Assembly: GCA_023213395.1 (NCBI GenBank)
Contig: CM041465.1
Coordinates: forward strand, 104,849,741-104,913,740
Length of the DNA: 64,000 nt
Source: Cycas panzhihuaensis
Lineage: Eukaryota; Cycadophyta
Direction: 5' to 3'
Part shown: piece after piece, positions 32,040-44,345 of the stretch
Layout: each line of letters starts with the position of its first letter
Numbering within the stretch: position 1 is the stretch's first letter
Made by a program: the position numbers and the translations under genes
The notes under the pieces: model-generated
Told to the model about the DNA's origin: nothing
The model's database searches: none
The model's input: the letters and a program-made list of their open reading frames with translations, nothing else

Positions 32040-33176
32040 ATGTTATCTTCAATGGCAAATCCCTTCGATGCAACAGCAATCCATTCGCTGCTTCTAGGAG
32101 TCCTCCTATATTGCTTCCTTCGCCCACAAGGCATAGAAGCAACAACACCTCACATCGTGAATATCAAATACTCTCAGCTTTACCCTGAAAGCTTTGATTG
32201 GGACAAAAGTAACCAGCATTTCATAGTGGGTTCTATGCAATTGGGATCTCTTCACATCGTCTCAGATGCGGGCGTTACAGAGGATTTTATCAAGGACGAG
32301 GACTATGCAGGCCGGGCAGCTGTTCTGGGAGTGACAGTGGATTCTAAAAGGAATCGCGTGCTTGCTGTGATTCACAGACCTTCCCAATCAGATTGGGGAG
32401 GACCTCAGCTTAATGCCCTTGCAGCCTATAACTTGCAATCTGGCAAGAGGGTTCTCCTTGTAGAGCTCGATGATGTTGGAATTGAACAAGGAGAGAAAGT
32501 TGTAGCAAACGATGTGGCAGTGGATCCATCAGGAAACGCCTATGTCACGAATTCGGCTGGTAACTTTGTATGGAAAGTTACGCCAGAAGGTAAAGCTACA
32601 GTCTTTGCAAAGAGCCCAGTTTTTTCATCACAACCCATTATAGTAGAGGATACTTTGGGTAGGTCGTGCGGCCTCAATGGCATAGTTTACAATAAGAAAG
32701 GCGCCCTCCTGGTCAGCCAGAGCAATTCTGGAAAACTCTTCAAGATTGACCTTGATGATGGCAGAGTTAGCCTTGTGGGAATGTCCAGACCTTTGCCATG
32801 GGCTGATGGGATCGTGGTCCGAAGAGATGGAGTGGTTTTGGTGGTTTCTTCTCGTACAGCGTGGTTTCTACAGAGCCCAGATAATTGGGGCATTGCTAGT
32901 GTTGTAGATGAGGTCCCATTGAATGTCTCCAAGTTCCCCACAGCAATTGCTCTCAGAGGAGATTATAAGGCTTATGTTTTGAACAGCTATTATCCTGATA
33001 TCTTGAATAGGATTAGTAGAGAGGCGTTCAGCATTGAAGAGATTGAGTTTCCCAAGGAGGCTGCTGGAGAATCGGTCTGGATCATAGTGCTCATTGTTGT
33101 GGGTCTTCTCTATGTGTGTTTTTGGAGGTTTCAGATGCAGCATTTTGTTAAGAATTTCAGTAAGAAGCGAGTTTGA
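32040..33176 (+). CDS. SMP-30/gluconolactonase-like beta-propeller membrane protein
   Basis: Intronless frame of 378 residues from the ATG at 32040. A second ATG at 32052 is also possible; the frame is open upstream but has no earlier ATG. Residues about 12-34 (IHSLLLGVLLYCFL) form a signal peptide or anchor, and a second hydrophobic segment near the C-terminus (VWIIVLIVVGLLYVCF) is a likely membrane span followed by a Lys/Arg tail. Between them are propeller repeats: GVTVDSKRNRVLAV, NDVAVDPSGNAYVTNSAGNFVWKV, GLNGIVYNKKGALLVSQSNSG and ADGIVVRRDGVVLVVSS. Plants have a family of this type, annotated as SMP-30/Gluconolactonase/LRE-like or calcium-dependent phosphotriesterase superfamily; the substrate is unknown. 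No frameshift. GET3d-like gene lies divergently upstream. Confidence 0.88.
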   Translation: MLSSMANPFDATAIHSLLLGVLLYCFLRPQGIEATTPHIVNIKYSQLYPESFDWDKSNQHFIVGSMQLGSLHIVSDAGVTEDFIKDEDYAGRAAVLGVTVDSKRNRVLAVIHRPSQSDWGGPQLNALAAYNLQSGKRVLLVELDDVGIEQGEKVVANDVAVDPSGNAYVTNSAGNFVWKVTPEGKATVFAKSPVFSSQPIIVEDTLGRSCGLNGIVYNKKGALLVSQSNSGKLFKIDLDDGRVSLVGMSRPLPWADGIVVRRDGVVLVVSSRTAWFLQSPDNWGIASVVDEVPLNVSKFPTAIALRGDYKAYVLNSYYPDILNRISREAFSIEEIEFPKEAAGESVWIIVLIVVGLLYVCFWRFQMQHFVKNFSKKRV

Positions 33177-35295
33177 CTTCTTCTTCAATCCCTCCTCGTA
33201 TTTTCTTCTTTGAAGAAATATTCTCGTGCTTTTTATATTTACGGAGTTTCAATCAGAACTTGCTGCTGTTTGATTATTCCCATAATTATGACGGAAGACT
33301 ACTACTGTTTGTGTTTGTATGCTATGTTCAAATCTAATTAAAGTAATACAGTTTCGGGAAGAAAAAGACACAACTATCTTGATGACATTCGAGTCTGGAT
33401 TGAATGACGTAATTGTTCTTTATTTCAATTTTATCAGATCAACTCTTTACTTCAAGTTTACCAGATTAACGGAGAGAGCTGTACTGCAAGATTCAAAAAA
33501 ATGGGCTGTGCCAACAAATAACCTCTTTATTGTGCATAGATGTGGATTTCAGTCCATTATAGAATATGTTTACTGCCAAGTTATTCTTGACAAAGTTGCC
33601 CAGTGCCCCAAACCCTTTGAATAATGGTCTAGATTGAATCCTGCCAGAGGCAGTTACAGACCAAAAATTATAAGCATGACCGAGGAAGGCAGTAACTGCT
33701 TCGAATGATGGTCATATCTGATTCATGTCTGGGACAATAAGCCCAAAAGTAATATGCATTACTAACCTAGGCAACAACCATCGAATGGGTGCGCCCATAG
33801 CATTCATTCAAGGACTCAGCTATAAGCACTGTTGTGTTTACATGTTGAGTTTCTCACCGGAGATTAAGCCTTGGATGTGTCAATTGAATTCTACTGTCCT
33901 CATTGCTTCACCAAGCACTTGAAGACCTATCAATTCCTTTATTCAACGAATTGAGTGTTTTAGGATTACCGTTTCAATATGTATGTTTTCTTCCACCATT
34001 CAACCAAAATTGATTTGATTATTCATGTAGATACCAAAATTTGTTGGGCATTTATGTAGATAGTTTTATGCCTGACCAATCCATGATGATTCAATAAATG
34101 ACATGTCTGCGCCATTCAGGGTACGCATCAAAGAAAGCTAGTCAATTTTACCATGGGCTTTTTGTCTTACAGAAGGATATCGTCTTGGTTACAATGGAAC
34201 ATCTGGCTGTCATGGTAACATTTTGGATGTATGGGGATTCCATTTTGCCCCGCCAAAAAAAACCTTTAGGGGCAATGCTAGGATTCTTGTGCAGTCATCA
34301 ACATGTAAACTGCTAGAAACACTGAGAATGTGATCGTGTAGGAAGCATTAATGAAATGAAATGTCTTATGTTTGTTCTTTTGAAATAATCTTTATGTTCT
34401 ATCTTTGAAAGTTCACCTAGAATAAATTTTGGGCCTATGTGCATGGCCTTAAGCTTGTTTCCATGTAGTGGCGCTGCTTGAGAAAGAGAGTATATTGGAT
34501 TCAAAATACTCAGGCTGAAGAGTTCCTATACATCAAAATATTTATACATGAATTTAAGAACACCGGTATCCTATCCCAAGTGCCGGGATTTTGCTCTACA
34601 TTTTATTGTTTGGAATTCTAATCGCTGACGTTATCCAATTCTTCTAAGCATTACTTTTAGCTGCATATGTATTCTGCAAAGGATGTTTGTTTCTGTATTC
34701 TTTCAGTTTGAATAGCTCTTCTGTTTCAATGTCCTTGATCTCCCATTAAGCTTAGACTGGTGTTTCTGGCTACCCTGTCCAACACAATAAGCTTCGTAGG
34801 CACCATAGTTCAATCTCTTGGGTTTCATGTTTTGGTTAGTTAACAGTGAGGTTCATAATCTCCTTACTCTGTCAGAAAGATTGCTTGAAGATGGGAAGAA
34901 ACATTCATTGTTATTGAGAGGAGTTGGAAGCCTGCACAGAATTGCAAAAAGTAGAAGAAACAATTTTAGTAGTAGATCACAATAAAGACAAAAAAGCTTA
35001 TGAAGTAGCCTTTTTTCACATCTAGCTTTCATAGCACATTCCATATGAGCACAAGATGTTCAAAACTGAAATAATTGTCAAGGAAAATTGTCCTGATCAA
35101 CTTTTAAGGATCTACTGATCTACGGTAATTAGAAAAAAAAAAAAAAATCCTGCTATTGACAAAGCCAAAAAGGATGTTTATCAAATTTTCAAAAATTGTC
35201 CTTGTTAGATTAATTTTCCTCTAGTTTTGAGCATTTTAATTTGCAAAGATTTATCTTCACTTCACATTATTATCATTAGAAGCATTGACTCATAT

Positions 35296-35357
35296 GTGAC
35301 CTACACAAAATAGTGCCTACATAGCCTTCCCAACTAATCTTTCATATTTAATCGACC
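35296..35357 (-). repeat. 65-bp-type repeat, inverted copy 1
   Basis: Its reverse complement (GGTCGATTAAATATGAAAG ... GGAAGGCTATGTAGGCAC ... GTGTAGGTCAC) matches the direct copies at 58671-58735, allowing for scattered differences. Confidence 0.8.
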
Positions 35358-35825
35358 TGAAGCGAATAATTTCCTCTATTACTTGCCGATTCCCAAATCG
35401 TCAATGAAAAGTTCACTGAAAGGTTACAAATGGTAGCAAAAGTACAAAAAATAGTAAATACACCAGTCAAAATGGATAAAAAATGCAATCTGCAGGGCTA
35501 GCCAATACTGCTCGGAATACGCTTGATTCACCCGATATCGTGCTTGAGATGGCACACCCTCTTTGAGGCGAGGTTACCTCCAAAAACTGCAGCCCATTGG
35601 GCAAGCTAATTGCAGCCCTAAAGCCAAGTTTATGCCAAGTGAACAAGACCACAAGATAATTTGGAATGGAGACTCCAACCCCTATATATAGAGACATTTT
35701 ATCTTCAAAACGAAGTTGGCCACAAAAGAGACAGTTCACTGAGACTGAACTTAATATGAAGTCGGCTAGAAGATAGGCCATGACTAGATCAAGTAGGAGA
35801 GAAATTGGGAATGTAACACAACCAC

Positions 35826-35890
35826 ATTACCTACATCAAATGTTACCTACCTAGCCTTCCACGCTAACCTTTCATATTTAATCAACCACA
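35826..35890 (-). repeat. 65-bp-type repeat, inverted copy 2
   Basis: Its reverse complement (GGTTGATTAAATATGAAAGG ... GGAAGGCTAGGTAGGTAAC) matches the same unit. Confidence 0.8.
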
Positions 35891-36473
35891 TTTCTGATGT
35901 ATAAAAGAAAATGAAATGGAGGATTCCATTGTGCACACATTATTAAATCAAATTTAGCCATTAAACCATCATTAAGGGAGTGTTATTGTGGTGTTTATTT
36001 ACCATGTGAGGCAACTTGCATGCCTTAATTGAGAGTTAGGAGTGGAGAGTTAGCAAAGTAAAAGTAGGGAATCTTCAAAGCAATGAGTGGAGCATTGCCA
36101 ATGAAAGGCAAATCTTAACTACAAATATGAAAATTATAGCAAGATCTACGAATGATTATTGAATGAAATATATAAATGAAATGAATATAAGAAAACCTAG
36201 TTGATAGAATAATCCATTAGTCCCCATTAAAAATTCCTTTGAAAATAGTCTGCCCAAATAATCTCCTCTAGAAATCTAGCTTCCAACTAAAAAAAAAGAA
36301 AAAAATCTCCCTTCCATTAAAAATTAGAAAACATATACATAAATAGTACATGCCTACGATAAACAATTAGCACAATTACACTCATTCATGATAGTTTTCA
36401 TAGCTAACTTTGATTTAATAATTTGCATATAATGGAATCCTCATTCTTTTTTATTTTATATGTTAGGAAGGTG

Positions 36474-36570
36474 GTTGGTTAAATATGAAAGGTCAATGTG
36501 GAAGTTTGTATAGGTTCCATCTAGTGTAACTTAATGTGGTTGGTTAAGTAGGAAACTTAAGTGTGGAAGG
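36474..36570 (+). repeat. 65-bp-type repeats, direct copies left of the Tat element
   Basis: Two degenerate units (GGTTGGTTAAATATGAAAGG, TCCATCTAGTGTA, GGTTGGTTAAGTAGGAAAC). The second is cut by the Tat insertion and resumes at 58635. Confidence 0.8.
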
Positions 36571-39121
36571 TGTTTCCCAGCTACTGGGAATGGACTCGAG
36601 ATGCATCGACGCAGGTTTGTTCAGGTATATTTTCTTACCTTTTCTTGCCCATGCTTGATTGAGGTTATTTAGAGTAGGTTGCTTGACATATGCCTGCCTG
36701 CACGCATTGCTTTTCTACTTGCTCATAATGCATGTGCTTACGGCACACCATCAGCCTATGACGACTCACGGTGAGGCATTCCTCGTGAATGCTATACCCG
36801 TATATGGCCTGACCACCCACGTTGTCTCCATGGTCTCCCGGGATGTTTCTGTCAGTCCTATTTGCTCTCGTTACAACATGTTGCTTATGTTGCAGTCCTT
36901 CCTAAGCCTGATTTAATCCTTAGTTAGGACTCTTTGTATTATTTTGGGTACACCCCATTACAGGCATTCCCCATTGCTCTAACTTATGTTTAGCCTTGGT
37001 TTTACCCCAAAACGATGTTTACGCTTATTTTCTCTTTTTTGTTTCACGATCTGTAAACTTAGCGGTGCACTCTTTCTGTGATGCAGAGTTCTGCATTTAA
37101 TCTGTTTGAAATTTAAAAAAAGAGAACCACGCGACAGTTTCTGTTTTTTTTACGGAACTGCCGCGTGGCATTGATTGATTCGAGTCGCCCTGACATCCCC
37201 AACGTTCACCTGCTGTGAACAAGGGGGATAAAAGGGATTTTGCTCCCCATTTTTTAGATCTTTTGGCCATTTTTCAAATCTCTTGAAAGAATTTCTGACT
37301 CTTCAACAAGAAAACACACAGAAAAGACAATCTACATACACAAAGAATCGGACAAAGGAGAAAAGGATTGCTACAATTTGGACTTGCGGGGCCATTCTTT
37401 GCCCTCTCTGACTCTCCACAGCAAGCCCCATCTTTCTTTGCAGGTGCTCAAGGATCTAAGTGACATTTTCACCCAAAAGCTTCCCAAAGAGCCAACTTCC
37501 AAGGCTCCAAGCTTGCAAGGAGTTTTCTTCATTCTCACTCATGCAAGAACCACTCATGATCAGTCCTCATACGTTGGTTATTGCTGCTGTTTTCTAGCAG
37601 CAAAGTTCATGTTTGATCTTCTTCCTACAAGGTACTTCTTGTTTTCTACTTGCAATCTATTTTATTCCTATTTCTTTTGTTTGTCAATGAATGGGATCCT
37701 AGTTAGTTAGTTTTTCTTCATAGTGTTGTATTAGATTAGTGATACCCTCCCATTGCTTCTTCCTACAAGCCTCTCTATTTTCTTTAAACTATCTCTTTCA
37801 CCCCTTCCTTAGTTAGCCGGTGCAAAGGAGTAACACACGAGGATTTGAGGGAGGTAGGCGGGGTTCCGTCCCCCATTGCTGTCCTTCTCCCCAAGGGTTC
37901 CGTCCCTTGTCCTCTTTGCCCTTTGCCATCAGCGCTTTCTTGGAGAATGGGCTAAGGGAGTTTAGGGAATTTAGTTAGGGTGTTCGGATTAGCATAGGCA
38001 ACCCGTCACTACGTCATTGCCAGAAGTCTCACCTGTTGGTGTTGGGCCCTACGTAAGCCCCAGTTTTTTCTGTTATCATTTTCCTTGTTACGGTTTGTTG
38101 CTTCACTACCTTATTGCCAACTAGTTTTTCTTCCCCGAGTTCCGTGGAGGTCTCCAATGGGTGAGTTAGCCATCCCGAGGTTATACTCCTTTCCCTTTTG
38201 AGTGTTTTCGTGGTGCATGGTGGTGAGAGCGTTTCTTGCATGTTGTTATTTCATTTGGTTATATTTCGATGCTTAGCATAGATCTTAGTTCCATTTGATT
38301 TCAGTATATATATTTTGGTATATCTTGTGGCCTCTCTTCCGAGAGGAAGGTGTTCTTCTCACCCGTTTGTAGGACCGCGCACTAGTGGAGTGATACGTGG
38401 GACAAGCCCATTGCAGGTTAGTTCCTAGCGTAGTGCATTTCTTTCTTTGGTTTCAGGCTTTTCGTTTCTTTCCGTTTTATCTGCTTTTGCATGCTTAAGG
38501 GGAGGTAAGTAAACCCCTCTTCTATCGCTTCCGGTAACTACCGTCGACCGGCGTCGCATGCACGACGAACAGAGAAGGAAGGAGCGGGACTTAGAGGGAC
38601 GAGCTGCACTCCATTCAGGCGCCGGATCCAGGTATTCCCCTTGCTTCCCGCGTATCTCCTTTTACATTGTTACCTTTCATGCATTTGCCTGAGTAGTTAG
38701 GAAATTGTAAAGGAATATAAAGGAAAAAGGGAAAGTGCATTCATCTTTGACATTATTTCTTACTTTACCTAACATAGCATAGCGTAGATAGCTTGCTTGC
38801 ATCGCATTTGAGTTGCCCTCATTGCGCCCTTTCCAGCATTTGCCTGCTCATTAGTTAGTTGCCCTTCCATTCGTTGCCTTCTCATTGCCTTGAGAAGATG
38901 CAACGCGCAAGGCATTCTCTCTCCTTCTCGGCCATCCGAAGGGTAGGGAAGCCTTGCTTTGCACGGCTACCTGGAAGCAACTAGGCACCTTGCAGTCTCG
39001 AATCCGCGCTCCGGCGCCAGGCATACTGCGGTGAGGTCCTCGCTGCCTAGCTTAGTTAGCATAGCATACTCTCATATCTTTTTGCTAGACGTAGGGACAC
39101 CGCCCCGTAACGAGCGTTTCA
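36571..39121 (+). repeat. Tat 5' LTR
   Basis: 2551-bp LTR. A TATA-like GGGGGATAAAAGGG at about 37223-37236 may mark the U3 promoter. An open frame of about 110 codons occurs in both LTRs (37378-37710, 56889-57230); I treat it as chance sequence copied with the LTR. Confidence 0.93.
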
Positions 39122-39122
39122 C

Positions 39123-39141
39123 TGGCGACCATACTAGGGAC
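39123..39141 (+). other. Tat primer binding site
   Basis: TGGCGACCATACTAGGGAC lies one base inside the 5' LTR. It resembles the TGGCGACTCTGCTGGGGA site common in plant Tat elements, with a few changes. Confidence 0.75.
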
Positions 39142-39389
39142 TGCTAGTAAGGGAGCTAGATTCGCTTCCCTTTTTCGTTGGTGTTCTTGCCTCTAGGTAG
39201 TCTCTTATTTCGTGTTTTTAGTTGGGCAACCCCCAACGTGCTTGCTTCATTTCCTTCTTTTCTTTTTTCTTCTAACAACGCTCGCAAAGGCGTTGCATGC
39301 GACATTTCTCACGTCGCTTGTGAGGTCTGCCGCCATTGTTAGAAGACCAATCGCCTCGTTCCCCTTCGTCGTCGAACCCCGATTCGACA

Positions 39390-39758
39390 ATGGAAGGTTA
39401 CCCGTCCGATTGGGCTTACCATACCATGACTTCAGGAACTCAAGAGTTCCCCTCATCTGCCCCGGAATCCGCTCATAGGGGCGATGATTCCATCTACTAT
39501 CCAAATGACCAGTTTCACCCTGCTGACTTTCATCCTTCCGCTCATGCAACGGAAGATTCGGCTCCTCATGAGACTCACCATCCTACGGGTGAACCTTATG
39601 AGGAGCGTCCTGAGGGATCCCCGACATTCGAGATCCCGTCGACTTCGTATGGTTACGAGGATACACCTCCGTGGCGTAGTCGGCGCTCGGCCAATGATAC
39701 CGAACAACTCGCCGCCAACCGCATCCTAGGTGGTTTGAAGAAATGTTGCGCAATGTAG
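39390..39758 (+). pseudogene. Tat Gag N-terminal region
   Basis: Frame open from about 39336, with the first ATG at 39390 (MEGYPSDWAYHTM). It is rich in Ser, Pro, His and Glu, as is common in the N-terminal part of large Tat Gag proteins, and has no defined domain. It ends just before the frame at 39824, so Gag is split by a stop or shift around 39758-39823. Confidence 0.6.
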
Positions 39759-39823
39759 CATCTTCTTCATCCATACCTACGCCTCATACAACGAATGATG
39801 CTTTTGCACACTCGTCTATCTGA

Positions 39824-40903
39824 GTGTCTACCGGCTCCCGAGCAAGCGTTGCGCCGCCTACTTCTAGCCGTGGTCCTACTTCTTCAGGACCCGTTCGTGG
39901 CATGTCCTTTCCCCAACTCGGGGTTAGCATGTCGTTTCCGAGTCAAACGAATGCGTCGCCTTTGAACGTGGAGCATGCGTTCCCTAGTAGGCCTCGAGGC
40001 CCTACTAGTGCTGTTGCCATCAACTATGTAGGACCCACTCCTACATACATTCAAAACCCTGCTGGTGGTCCTTCCCTTTACGTGCCCCGGGTTGCGTCTC
40101 AACCTTGGGGGCAAGGTAGGGGAAACCATCTTCCTGCTTATGGGGTGGACCCGTTGCACCCATATGGAGTTGCGCCACCCACGGGTGGCCCATATGGGCA
40201 GAACCCGGTCCCTCACCCTTCGTTCCCGCCATCTAGTGCGACTCCTGTTGCCGCGTCTTCGCAAGGGAACATACCTCCCTTCCAGAGCGTTTACTCACAA
40301 CTCCCTTTCCAACAAGGGGCGTTTCCCCAAGGAGGGATGGGTTTACCACCCCCATCCATTCCTTTACTGGTCGTCGATCCATTAGCCCATGTGAGAACAC
40401 GTCCTTTCATGGACTATAGGTCGACGCCATTATCTGTTGAGGCATTAAGGACTAACCTGCCGCCTCACCCTCCTGAAGTTCCCAAATTTGACGGAACTTC
40501 ATCGCAAGACCTAACCGAGCACATACGTAGTTTCTCTATGGCATGCATCGATTATTGGGCTTACGACCATATTCTGATGAAGCTATTTCTGCGATCTCTG
40601 CAGGGCGATGCCCTCAAGTGGTTTTACTGTCTCCCTGCTCATTCGATTTCTTCGTTCCAGCAATTGGTGGATGAGTTCGTCAACTATTTTGACGTAGCCC
40701 ATCCATGCGAAAGCGGAATGAAAGCGCTTCTGTCGCTTAAACAAGGTCACGACGAAATGAATCGTGACTTTATGCGACGCTTTCATGATCTCCTTCACTC
40801 TACCAAGGCCACGTTGCTTGAAGAGTTGAAGCGAGATCTCTTCGTCAACGCACTTCGCCCCGAAGTGCATGTGGAAGTCCTTAAGATGGGGGCAACCACG
40901 TGA
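39824..40903 (+). pseudogene. Tat Gag core
   Basis: 360-codon frame. The first half is Pro/Gly/Ser-rich and disordered. From about residue 215 a Retrotrans_gag domain follows: PPEVPKFDGTSSQDLTEHI, LMKLFLRSLQGDALKWFYCLP, SFQQLVDEFVNYF and MNRDFMRRFHDLL. This is the capsid-forming part. It ends at a stop after MGATT, and related sequence continues in other frames. GC content is clearly higher than in the copia cluster. Confidence 0.85.
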
Positions 40904-41001
40904 CTTCGCGATTACGAGGTGCTTGGCGTTGGAGGCCATTGAGATCCAAGCTGGACTCAAGAAACCTCCTAAGCCCTCACTGGCAGTGAGGCGCCTCCCC
41001 A

Positions 41002-41295
41002 ATGAAGACCAAACCTTTGCAGCCCGCTAGGCCCACCTCTCATCCGACTGAGAGGACCCTAGATCCTCTTACCTCGGCTATTCGCTCATTCGAGCGCACG
41101 ATGAAGGAGCTTAAACTTCAACCTCCTTCATCGCCGACCTCCCATAAACCAGTTCAGCAGGCTTCTCGTGCCGTGCCCTCCAAAGGGGGTAACATCCAGC
41201 CTTCTCAAGCAAGGAGGGTCGATCCTCCCCCTGAGAAGAGGTGGTGTTCCATCAACGGGGAGTGTTTCCACGACGATTCGCATTGTCGGGCGTAG
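41002..41295 (+). pseudogene. Tat Gag C-terminal region with Cys/His cluster
   Basis: Frame with RSFERTMKELKLQPP and at its end RWCSINGECFHDDSHC, a Cys/His cluster in the position of the nucleocapsid knuckle of Tat Gag (CxxHxxxxHxxxxC type). Short and bounded by stops. Confidence 0.55.
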
Positions 41296-42017
41296 CACCC
41301 ACGCGACGCCCCGCCGTGCAATTCGTCCCCTAGGCGGGCATCGAGGCCTAACCTCGATCAACCCGTTCATAGAGACCCGTTCCCCAAACATGGGGAACGT
41401 GGTCGTGATGTTCAGCAAAGGAACAATCGGAATCAGGACAGATCCCCCGATCCTCGTCCTTTGCATGGTAGAGGGAAGGGTGTCGGTAGTCTTCCCTTCG
41501 CACTCCACGGCCGCCATGCTCAATCACCTTGGCGGTCCGTGTGAGGAAAGAAGGTGATCCAAATGCTTGAGACCACTCCCCTTTACGCGTTGACCCGGTC
41601 TCAAGTCGCAAAGGAGGCAACAGGCGCCTCTGTGTCTACCTCGCAACTCGATTCTCCTCCGGAAGCCGTTCCTCTGGAGATTTCCGCACTTCCCAAGAGC
41701 GTTCCCATCCGCCCCGGTAGATTCGACTTTAGGAGAGCCCTTACCTAACCCACAGGGAGGGGTAAGCCCTTCTCTGTAGTCGAAGAGCTTCTCACTGTGG
41801 CTGCCGGGATGTCCATCATGGACGTCTTGAGAAGTTGCCTTGAGCAACGAACGCTCCTCTTGGAAGCTCTAGGATCGAATGACGTGTCCGTTCACGCCTT
41901 GGGCACAACCCAAAGTTGCGAACCAGTCATCCCTTTCGATCCCAGAGATCTTCCCGCATCTAGTGGAAGGGAACGCTAATGGAACTTCCCTTTCACCATT
42001 ACCATAGATACTCCTGA

Positions 42018-42950
42018 TTGCACGTTGCGAAGAACCGTCATGGACAACGGTTCTTCCATCAATGCTATGCCCTTGTGCGTTATGCAGGAGCTTGGCATTT
42101 CACTGGGACTGTTCCATGGCGGCTGTCGAGTTATGATGGCGAGAAGACTCCCTTAGGATCTGTCTCGATATCCCTTACTCTCGAGGATAAGACTGTCGTT
42201 ACTGACATCGTCATCCTCGATGTTGACGTTGATTACAACTTGCTTATGGGTCGACCATGGCTTGACCAAATGGGAGCCGTGTGTTCCACCCGTTGGGGGC
42301 AACTTAAATTTGTCCATAACGGGCAAATGAAAGTTGTCTCCTGCGAGCGATTGCTTGCCAAACAAGCTAGACCTTCTGCTCAGGCAAGCCATGGCCATAC
42401 GAAGGGAAACAAACGCCCTTCTGATCATGTCTCGGCTTGCTCCATTGGAATCCCCGATTCCTCTTACCGCGAAGAAGATCCCATATCTTCTTCTCCTGAT
42501 TCGACGCGTTTCGCCCCCATTGGTCTCGGGAGCTATGGGTACCTCGCCATGTTTGACGATGACGGGTCCCATAGTGAGGATGAGGATCGTCCTCACCCAG
42601 TTTCGTTTCTCCGCACTAGTGTGGGGCATCCTCTTAGTCCTAGGTTTCCTCCCATGACCCCTTTTGTTATAGAGCCTGGTCATTTTCACATGTCACATGA
42701 CATTGCGCATGTCGATCATCACGTTCCTGGCTCTTCCGTCCCATCACCTCCCGTAGGTGATGATGTTGAGAGTTTCCCTCTTGCCTTTTACGAGGGACCT
42801 CTCCTTGACTCTCCTTCAGAGTCTCTTAGGGATGATGGGCAACTTTCAGGCCATATCGGTCCTATCGCTCTCATGCTATCCCGCGCCTCGTCCATTCGAA
42901 GTCAGGTCATCCATGGGGTGGACTACTTCAAAACGATGAGGCTTTGCTAG
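42018..42950 (+). pseudogene. Tat aspartic protease region
   Basis: The active-site motif reads VMDNGSSINAMPLCVM at about 42037-42085 in a different frame (DNGS in place of DTG/DSG; related Tat proteases often have D-N/G-G-S). After a shift near 42130 the open frame carries the second half: LGSVSISLTLEDKTVVTDIVI and NLLMGRPWLDQM, the usual LLGRPWL end of the retropepsin. A long acidic, Ser-rich spacer leads to RT. The protease would cut the polyprotein. Confidence 0.78.
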
Positions 42951-43099
42951 AGCACTTAGCAGGTTCCATGCCCAGTTGGCCTCCTGGTCACCACAAGCTT
43001 GGCCACCAGAAGATCTTAGCGGTTGGGTCCACATTAGCCAACCCAATCCCTTCTTCTGTTTCCTCTCTTCTGGTCGATCTTGCCCCCCTCCATTTTGAG

Positions 43100-44318
43100 G
43101 AGGGGAATGCCACGTGCATGGGGGCAACTCAGGACATAGTCCTTGCCCCAGATAAGGTCATTAAGGTAGAAGCGGAATGTACTCCTGACGAAGTAAGGGA
43201 ATACTCCCTCCTGTTCCGGGAATTCCGCGATGTATTCGCGTGGGATTAGTCGGACATGAAGGGCATTGACCCCTCCATCATCACGCATAACCTTACGACC
43301 ATTCCTGACGCTCGTCCAGTGTGTTAGAAGCAGCGTCCCCTTCACCCGAAGCTTTCAGCTGCCGTTAAGATGGAGGTTGAGAAGCTTCTGGACGCGGGAC
43401 TCGTTTCTTCCATCAATTACCCTAAGTGGGTATCGAATATCGTTCCCATTATTAAGAAGAACGAGACCATTCGTATTTGTGTCGATTTTCACGACATAAA
43501 CAACGCTTGTCCTAAGGACAACTTTCCTCTTCCCTTCATCGATCAAATAATCGATCAAATGCACTGGATTCGAAGTTATGTCCTTGATGGACGGCTTCTC
43601 CGGCTATAACCAAATTCAGATTTCTCCCAAAGACCGCCATAAGACGGCCTTCACTACGCCATGGGGTACCTTTGCCTACAAGGCAATGCCCTTTGGTCTT
43701 AAGAATGCAGGGGCTACTTATCAAAGAGCCATGCATTTTATCTTTCACGACCTCATCAACAATACGTTTGAGGTCTTCATGGATGATATGATACGCCTTT
43801 CTTGTACCAGAGCCCATCATCCCTCTGACTTGCGCGCCATCTTCACAAGATGCCGCAAGTATCATATTAGTCTAAACCCGCTGAAATGCGTGTTTGCCGT
43901 CACCTCAGGCAAACTCTTGGGTTTCCTCGTGTCCCAGCAAGGAATCCAAATCGATCCGGAAAAAGTCAAGGCAATCCTTGACATGCCGCCGCCTAGGACC
44001 CAACGACAAATTAAGTCGTTTCTAGGCAGGCTTGGTTTTCTGAGGCGTTTCTTGGCAAATTTCGCCATAAACGCCAAGCCTCTTATGAACCTATTGAAGA
44101 AAGGAGCCCCTTTTGTCTGGTCGGACAAGACCCAAAAGGCCTTCGTAGGACTCAAGGAAGCTCTCGTTTCTGCCCCTACACTAGCGCCTCCTCGCTTTGA
44201 TAGGCCCTTCATTCTATACACCTCGACAGAAGCAGATCCACAGGCGCAATGCTGCACGGGGAGGGCGATTCGAGGCAGGAGGGCTATTTATTTCATCGCA
44301 CTCTCGTCGCCGAATTAA
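43100..44318 (+). pseudogene. Tat reverse transcriptase and start of RNase H
   Basis: From about 43190: SLLFREFRDVFAWD then a stop, MKGIDPSIITHNL, LLDAGLVSSINYPKWVSNIVPI, RICVDFHDINNACPKDNFPLP. A frameshift lies near 43575, and then SLMDGFSGYNQIQI, FGLKNAGATYQRAMH and the catalytic box VFMDDMIRL (FMDD for YVDD). KCVFAVTSGKLLGFLVS and the tether PKP-like region follow. The RNase H start, FILYTSTEADPQAQC, lacks the usual D-x-AIGAVL pattern, so the first RNase H is degenerate. Motif wording is typical of Tat. Confidence 0.9.
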
Positions 44319-44345
44319 ACTATCCCCAGAAAGGAATGCCTCCCC

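Larger units (their letters stand above)
33177..36565. other. Intergenic sequence with scattered repeats
   Basis: Nothing in the first 2 kb resembles a gene clearly, although 34190-34310 encodes a short stretch (YNGTSG, LDVWGFHFAPP) faintly like the end of a jacalin-type lectin. Between 35296 and 36565 are copies of a 65-bp repeat in both orientations, described separately. Confidence 0.45.

Noticed and set aside
37378-37710. Open frame of about 110 codons repeated at 56889-57230
   Set aside because: It lies in both LTRs of the Tat element, has no recognisable domain, and is duplicated simply because the LTRs are.
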